NCBI GenBank assembly: GCA_026120185.1
Contig: JANUWF010001699.1
Span: 350,001-414,000 of the forward strand
Source: Voacanga thouarsii
Taxonomy: Eukaryota; Streptophyta; Magnoliopsida; Gentianales; Apocynaceae
Length of the DNA: 64,000 nt
Reading direction: 5' to 3'
This document shows, in pieces, positions 57,530 through 64,000 of the stretch; position 1 is the stretch's first letter, and the number at the start of each line of letters is the position of its first letter. Below the pieces are notes generated by a model. It had not been told where the DNA came from, made no database searches, and saw nothing but the letters and a program-made list of their open reading frames with translations. The translations under genes and the position numbers were made by a program.

Positions 57530-58845
57530 AAATTTATCCTTCTATTCAAACCTCAAATTAACTAAAAGCTAATATTAAGTAGACATATATGAATTTTGTT
57601 ATAAAAATCATGAAGGTATGTGGTTATACTAGAATCACTTCATGACACCCAAATATATAAATATTTTGTTTTTTTTAAAGCTTCTTAAGCCACCAACGTC
57701 ACCAACCTTCTCACACCCAAAAGCAAAACATACGAACAAACCCTTTTTTTAATTTTTTTTCACTTCATGGTACTTTCATCATCAACGGTACACGAAGTGA
57801 CGTATCACTTAGAAGCCCACGCAACCAGAATATAATAATAAAAAAAAAAAAAAAAAGCTTTTCCCTTCAGTTAGAATCCAAACATATTCCCCTTTCTTCT
57901 TCTTTTTTTTTTTTTATCCCAAAGAAAATCTTTTTCGTTTTCCTTTTAATAACAGGAAAACACCCAAAATCTGATAAATAATTAGCATATGAACCATCCA
58001 GTCATACACTTGAAACAATATAACGAACAACCATCAATACTTACAAGAATATATTTTACTTGCACAAATATAAATTCATATAACCATTACATTATTATTA
58101 TTAAATTAACTTATTTAGTTAAGAAAATTCAAAAAGACTTAATCCAACCTTAACAGTTCAAAAAAATTGAAACTTCGTCTTAAACAAATTCTAAAAATAC
58201 AAGTTTAATCTTATTATTGTTCTAAAAATGTTTAACTTACCTTAGAGGCATTACATTCAAAGAAACATAAACAGATTCATCAAATACATTCACAAGGGAC
58301 CATATATCTATAATGTACAGAACCCAAACACTCAAATAGAAACCATGTATTAATCAATCATTAAGATATATACTTTGAGAAAATACCATACTTTATTTAG
58401 GAATTTTTAATCGAAGATAACACTTTTATTATATTATTCGTATAAGAAAATAGAAGTGATTTTTTTCCATTTACCTCTTAATATTAACGTTTGAAGACTA
58501 TAACAATCCTACGGTATTTTTCCCTTCAATCCTTAGTTAAACTCTCTCTTTCTATATCTGTTGACGGTTACTAAAAAACAATTATGTTTTTCATAGACTT
58601 TAGTGTCTTAATAAATTATAGGGTTAGGATTTTTTTTCCCCTTCTTAATAATTACACTTAAATCTCTACTTATTTAAAATATAACAACAAAGGATTCTAA
58701 TTCTTATTTGATGATTCTACACCCAAAATCTTAATAAAATATAAAATATTTCTCTAAATAAAATATTTTTTAAAAAGAACGGGTTTTACAAAAATCGACA
58801 AACGAAAAATGCTGAAAAATTAACAAAAATAGCAAGAACAATAGA
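57530..58845. other. Gene-free AT-rich stretch
   Basis: No supported coding region; long A and T runs at about 57840-57856 and 57905-57917. Confidence 0.55.
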
Positions 58846-59312
58846 ATTGGCTTCATTAGAGCCGACCATGGTTGCCACAATATGAAGCTTTTCAGGATGC
58901 ATGATTCCAATGCATTTCTCTATCCGTGACCATTTTTTTTTTTTATCAAAATGTAAAATGATTAATATTGATAAAAAGATATTTACATGGTTGCTCACTA
59001 GTCCATAGTCAAAGAGACTAATTGCTAGCGGATATGTCAATAAATCTCAAAACTAGTCAAAACATTAGGGTGCAAAGTAAAAATAACAGTGTACACATGT
59101 GTTTTAATCATCTTGACAATATTTAATGCTTGGCAAACTTCCCCTAAAAAACAGCTTTGTTACGAGCCTTCCAAATGAAGTAGAAAGTGACTGCCATAGC
59201 AGTAGTCTTTGCCTTAGCTACCCATCAAACCAAAAATTAATTTCAAAAGCATTCTAAATCATATGAAATCCACATATAAAATGCCAACTTATATAAGGCA
59301 AAAAGGAAAGTT
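58846..59312 (-). pseudogene. Receptor-kinase 3'-flank relic D, interrupted by a LINE tail
   Basis: 58846-58917 (gaagcttttcaggatgcatg) and 59223-59312 (catcaaaccaaaaattaatt) match the two halves of the 3' flank of copies A and B on the minus strand. About 70 bp expected between them is missing, replaced by LINE-3. No kinase codons remain, so this is the last trace of a further family member. Confidence 0.7.
58933..59222 (-). mobile_element. LINE-3: 290-bp 5'-truncated LINE tail
   Basis: The minus strand matches the 3' end of LINE-2 (AKATAMAATFYYIWKARNK region, then 3' UTR, then poly-A, seen here as the T-run 58933-58944). It is severely 5'-truncated. No target duplication is found; about 70 bp of target appear to have been lost. 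Confidence 0.85.
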
Positions 59313-61074
59313 GTGTATGGATGAAAAAAGGAAGGAATATCTCATCCATAATGATATACTCCTTACCCGTGGCCTTGGAGAGTTGTGTATGATCTCTTGT
59401 TTATAAGAACACGATGAAGAATTGTGCGCATTCTTCAACGAATAGTTGTGTGCTATATCCAGATATTCTCTTAGAGAGCTATGTGTGATTTCTATGATTT
59501 ATAAATATATAAGAAAATTATTAACATATATGTTCCTACAAGTGATATATGATTAGAAAAGTCACCCTGTTAATAAATTCTGTGTAAGAGTTCTTATTTT
59601 CACAAAACCTTTTTTTGTGCATTTTGTAAAATAAAATTCATGCTTCATGAAAATGAATTGAAATGTCATGAAAACACATAGAACTCACTAAGATTTCATC
59701 TCATACATATTTTCTTCATGATTTCAGCCTGCAGGACTTATTTGCAGTGCTAAGAGGTTATTTTATTATAATCCTATTATATTATGAATTTTTGTTTCTT
59801 ATAAAAAATATTTAGTATGTTGGCAGTTGCATCACTATAGATATTTGTTTTTCGAATGACTGTATTCTATGGCATTACTTTGCCCTAGAGAATTTGGTAT
59901 TTCCTTTAATCTTGATCCCAGAGATGTGCTAGAGAACTTAATCATTCTATTTTATGGGTTTAGACTATTTATAGATTTGTATGCTTATGGATAATTATAT
60001 TCTACTTAAATTATTTATGCTATAACGATCCTTGATAAGAAAAAAAAAAAAGAACAACATTTCTACTATTGCTAGTGTATAGAGGGGTAGTATAATATTA
60101 TTAGTCTAATACTCTATATAATATCATATATATGTTTTTTCTAGCTCAATAAAAAATAACATTGGAATATTCTAACACACTTAAATTTTTTTTTTTTAAA
60201 TCTGAGGCTGCATTTGATAAAGTTTAAATCTGAAAATTAAATTTTAAATATTTAAGTAATAAATTCTAACAATTGAAATTTGAATATTAAATATTTGAAA
60301 TTTGAACTTTGAATATAAAGACTAAATTAATTATAATTTATTTTTATACTATATTTATTACAATTTATATTAAATAAAAAGATTAATAATAATTAAATAA
60401 GCATCTAACATGATAATTAAATAAGTATCTAACATACTTGTATTTCAAATTTAACTAACTTTTGTTTTATTTAAAATTTATAGTAGGATTTCAATATATT
60501 TTAATCAATTAAGTGATATAAAAAATCAGTTATCAAATTACTGAAATAATTAAACACTTAATATTTATCATTATCAAACATACTCAATAAGTATTTAAAT
60601 AAATAAATAATTTTAAATACTTAATTTAATTATCAAATAAATCTTAATATATAAAAAGTCTTTTCATCCTAAAAATATTTGATTAAAAAAATAAATCTCC
60701 CAATTATTTGGGATTATTTTTCTTCTTCAGTGGTAGTAGTTCCTATTTTTTTAAGAGTAATTTTTAAATTGATCCTTAAAAGTATGTAATTATCTCAATG
60801 AAATCCCTTAAAAATTACTTTACTTAATTTAATCCTTATAATGCACTTTTTTATATTTATAAGGATTAAATTGAGTAAAGTAATACTTGACGGATTTGAT
60901 TGAAACAATTGCATATTTTTTATAACCAATTTAAAAATTACATATTCTTTTTAGATGAAATTCATTTATTAATCAACCGTACTTGTGTATATTTTTTTAT
61001 AGATACATTATCAGATTTGCTTTAATTTGAATTGATTTTATAGTTCATATATTTTTTTTTAACTTGTGTAGTCT
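59313..61074. other. Gene-free AT-rich stretch
   Basis: No supported coding region. Short echoes such as aataagcatctaacat / aataagtatctaacat (about 60398 and 60420) occur. Confidence 0.55.
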
Positions 61075-61245
61075 TTAAATAAATCTTCATAAAAATGTGT
61101 AACAATTATTCAATCTAATTTTAATCTTATGAAGATTAAATTGATTTCAGATATTGATTAGAAAAATTAATTAAATAACACTCATATAAAAAAAAAGCCA
61201 TCTCTTTTCAATAAAAAACCTTAAAATTTTTTTTTTAAAAGACGC
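61075..61245 (+). promoter_or_regulatory. Duplicated upstream region of receptor-kinase copy C
   Basis: Homologous to the 5' flank of copy B (44215-44000, opposite strand). So copy C kept part of its promoter but lost everything from there to the middle of the LRR domain; about 195 bp of unrelated sequence fills the gap. Confidence 0.6.
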
Positions 61246-61258
61246 GGATAATCAAGTC

Positions 61259-61333
61259 TCGACCTAACTGGAACGATACAATGATGGGAAAGCTGTTCTG
61301 TTTTCGACCTAACTGGCACGGTGCAACGATGGG
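61259..61333. repeat. 45-bp period direct repeat
   Basis: tcgacctaactgg(a/c)acg(a/g)t(a/g)caa occurs at 61259 and 61304. It lies in the filler between copy C's promoter and its truncated LRR region and matches neither copy A nor copy B. Confidence 0.75.
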
Positions 61334-61439
61334 CTTACAGTTTTCTTCTGCATTATCCTCTCTTTTAATGAATAAATAGACGTTCTGAATATATGACGCT
61401 TTCTGCGGACAAAAAGAATTAAAACAGTAACCTTTTTAC

Positions 61440-63198
61440 AAACCAATAAACTTGAAGGCACTTTACCTCCATGTCTTGGAAAATATCGAGGTTTGCAGTT
61501 ATTGGACATCTCCGAAAATAAACTCTCTGGCACCATATCACCTGCAATTTTTACCAACTCCTTTTCACCCATAGCTCTAAATTTATCGCATAACTCATTT
61601 ACCGGTTCTTTGCCTCCTGAAGTAGGAAGACTTGTAAATACCATCTCTTTTGATGTTTCGTATAACAAATTTTCGGGACAAATTCCTTGGTCTCTTGGCA
61701 ATTGTTCGAATTTACAGAGCCTTTGCGTGCAAAAAAACTTTTTCCAAGGAACAATTCCACAAAAATTGGTATCCTTAAAGGCAATCGAGAATTCTGACCT
61801 CTCACAAAACAACTTGACTGGAGAAATTCCAAAAGGCCTGGAAAGGCTGCCAAGTTTGAATTATCTCAATGTTTCTTTCAACAACCTTGAAGGAGAGGTA
61901 CCAAGGAATGGTGTATTTGGCAACTCAAGCCAAATTATATTGTTTGGGAACTTTAAACTCTTTGGAGGCATTCGTGAATTCCGGTTACCTTCTTGCCACT
62001 TCCATAGGAAGAAGAATTCGAAGTTTTTTATCGTCATTATTGTTTCCTTGCTATCCACTTTCATTCTGATTTCCGCCACGTTACTATACTGCTATCGAAG
62101 AAGATGCCGAGAAAATGTTCCTTCTCCCATGCCCTCAAGAGAAGATAAGCTCCTGAGAATTTCCTATATCAAGAACTCCAACATGCAACTGGAGGATTTT
62201 CTAACGAAAATATAGTCGGATCAGGAAATTTTGAGGTTGTTTATAAAGGACAGTTAGAAAAGCAAAATGGCAAGCTGGTGGCAATAAAAGTTCTGGATCT
62301 TCAAACACATGGAGCTTCTAAAAGTTTCAAGGCTGAGTGCACTGCATGGAGAAACATTCGCCATAGAAATCTAGTTCCTATCTTAAGTTATTGCTCCAGT
62401 ATGGATTCTAATGGTCACGATTTCAAGGCTCTAGTCTATGACTTTATGGAGAATGGCAGTCTTGATATGTGGTTGCATTCAAAGGCACATGATGGAAAAA
62501 GACAAAGAAATCTCAACCTTCTCCAAAGACTGAATATTGCAATTGATGTCGCTTCAGCATTGCAATATCTTCACAGTCATTGCGGGTTTATCATTGCTCA
62601 TTGTGATTTGAAACCGAGCAACATTCTTCTTGACAATGACCTTACTGCTCATGGTGGTGATTTTGGAATTGCAAGGCTTCTTCCTAATTCCACCAAAAGT
62701 TACTCAGGATCTAGAACAAGCAGCTCGGTTACAATCAAAGGAAGCATTGGATATGCAGCTCCAGGTAACAACATTAATACATATATTAAGTATAAGAAAG
62801 AATTCTGTGGATATTAAATTTTGAAAGATTAAATGATTTGAGATTATGTACTTTTGCTGTTAGAGAATTTTTGATAGATGTAAAACTTTTGATAAATATG
62901 AACCTAGTACATGTAAGCCTAAAAGTTCTGTAATCTCTTTTTCCTTGATTTCTTGCAGTTAATTGCCCAGAAAAGTGATTGTTTCCCTCTCCCTTCTCTT
63001 GTAAATGAAAGTTATAAATTTCTTTAACTTTAAACGACTTGGAGTGTGAAAACTTTTAGAATATGCTATGGGTTGCTTGCCATCAGATCGAGGAGATATC
63101 TACAGCTATGAGATTCTTTTGTTAGAGATGTTTACAAGAAAAAGACCGACAGATAAAAATTTTACAAATGATTTGAATCTACATAATTATGTGAAGGA
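61440..63198 (+). pseudogene. LRR receptor-like kinase copy C, truncated at both ends
   Basis: Starts inside an LRR (KLEGTLPPCLG) and keeps seven or so LRRs, the juxtamembrane CHFHRKKNSK, the transmembrane helix SLLSTFILISATLLYCY and most of the kinase (IAIKVLD region, HCDLKPSN, DFGIAR). Exon 1 ends at 62764 and the intron is 62765-63059. Exon 2 starts EYAMGCLPSD and breaks off after NYVK near 63198. Defects: 2-bp insertion near 62166 (frameshift before the kinase), FGV to FEV in the glycine loop, and loss of the final ~95 residues. The region 61493-62215 is the longest open LRR-TM frame of the three copies (240 codons). Confidence 0.9.
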
Positions 63199-63345
63199 AA
63201 CAATAATGAATACTCCATTTTTAAATATTCAATAATTATGTGAAGGATTGTTCACATAAATATTCAATAATTATTGTATTCAACATATGGATTTGAATAC
63301 TCCATTTTTACATATTCAAACACTTCTGATGGTGGCATTCAACAG
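63199..63345. repeat. Scrambled repeat junction after copy C
   Basis: aatactccattttta(a/c)atattcaa occurs at 63210 and 63296, and taattatgtgaagga at 63186 and 63233; the latter derives from copy C exon 2. Short-range duplications of this kind suggest break repair at the truncation point. Confidence 0.6.
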
Positions 63346-63544
63346 AATGATTCAAGTGTTCAATTGCCAGATGTTAACACTTTTCCAGAAGAGTGTTTTG
63401 CTGCTGATATTCTCAATCCCATATCTGAAGCAAATGAGAGATCATCAAGTCAGTTTCTCTTTGATTTAAACAAAGAGCCACGTGTAGAAGATGCTGTCAG
63501 CACAGAAAATAGTATGGAAATAGCTAAACCAATCCTAAACACAG
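63346..63544 (+). CDS. Unidentified exon with DLNxxP (EAR-like) motif, partial gene
   Basis: An open frame with flanking splice signals: acceptor cattcaacag at 63345, donor aacacag|gtacta at 63544. It encodes about 66 residues including LPDVNTFPEECFAADILNPI, then FLFDLNKEPRVEDAVSTENS. FDLNKEP fits the DLNxxP form of the EAR repression motif; similar short motifs also occur near the start of some FAR1-related proteins. The frame is open upstream to 63274, so the acceptor is not certain. The rest of the gene would lie beyond 64000. Possibly another captured or decayed fragment. Confidence 0.35.
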
Positions 63545-64000
63545 GTACTAGATTTTTCTTTTGATCTTTCTATTTTTTTTATGTGTAAGGTGTGCTACTA
63601 TCATTATTTTTTTCTATTTTCAACTGATATGATTGCAAAATACTCTAAATTTTCACTAGTAATAATACTATAACATCTAGCCTAGATATGTTTTTCTATT
63701 TTCTTCATGTATAGTCTATACCAATTAAGCTTAGAAGCCTAGATATGTTATCATCATCTTTATCACAAAGCTTCACTATGATTTCTCCCATTTTACCTAC
63801 TGCATCTATAATTGTAGATATCTATTGAGAAATTGCTATTTGAATTCATAAAGAACGTAGATATTGGTCTGGTTGCTTAATGCTGCTGCACTTCACACTA
63901 GATCTTTTTCTTTCAATAGTCCATTTTTGTGTTTGAAGAGTAATATTCCTTGCGGATCTTAGTAACTCTAACAACAAAGCTCGAATGCTAGATAATGTAG
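63545..64000. other. No feature seen; possible intron
   Basis: T-rich non-coding sequence to the window end. Consistent with an intron of the preceding exon, but there is no direct evidence. Confidence 0.35.

Overview
The window is plant nuclear DNA, most likely from a eudicot. It is AT-rich with GT-AG introns, and it carries Ty1-copia elements, CACTA (En/Spm) elements, plant L1-type LINEs and fragments of plant-specific families: LRR-XII receptor kinases, a CIPK kinase, an F-box FBA domain and a villin first exon. I cannot name the species. No gene in the window looks fully intact; nearly every recognisable coding region has nonsense codons, frameshifts or truncations.

Left third (1-20109): one leucine-rich-repeat receptor-kinase gene (copy A, + strand) has been split by five independent insertions. 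These are a CACTA element (ends at 2000), a Copia element (2522-9272, TSD attac), a 2.1-kb solo LTR (10097-12212, TSD aattc), a second Copia element (12319-17353, TSD gtttt) and a rearranged LTR of the first Copia family (17910-19200, TSD gtcat). Removing the four TSD-bounded insertions makes the LRR, transmembrane and kinase parts contiguous and collinear with the two related copies.

Middle (20110-44372): mostly AT-rich, gene-poor DNA. It holds an F-box FBA relic, a two-exon ORF with an internal stop (24608-23967, minus), a villin first-exon relic, a CIPK fragment, a receptor-kinase N-terminal relic, a small retroposon and several tandem repeats. Copy B of the receptor kinase lies on the minus strand (43811-40486). 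It is nearly full length but has three in-frame stops and several indels.

Right third (44373-64000): a complete but mutated LINE (44373-50129, 12-bp TSD) is followed by a second copy of a segmental duplication, whose first copy is around 30750-33008 and 37018-37960. The second copy has received a 1.7-kb solo LTR (TSD gaatt) and a 5'-truncated LINE. That LINE was itself interrupted by a 1,578-bp non-autonomous CACTA element (TSD tct) that contains a tRNA/SINE-like segment. Further on are a third LINE tail inside a receptor-kinase 3' relic, receptor-kinase copy C (61440-63198, truncated at both ends) and an unidentified exon with a DLNxxP motif.

Overall, this is a decayed LRR-XII (non-RD, immune-receptor type) kinase cluster that expanded by duplication and then accumulated transposons. 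Its value is structural: target-site duplications let most insertions be dated relative to one another and the ancestral sequence be inferred. Most stop codons look like C-to-T changes (CAG to TAG, TGG to TAG or TGA), as expected for long-methylated DNA.
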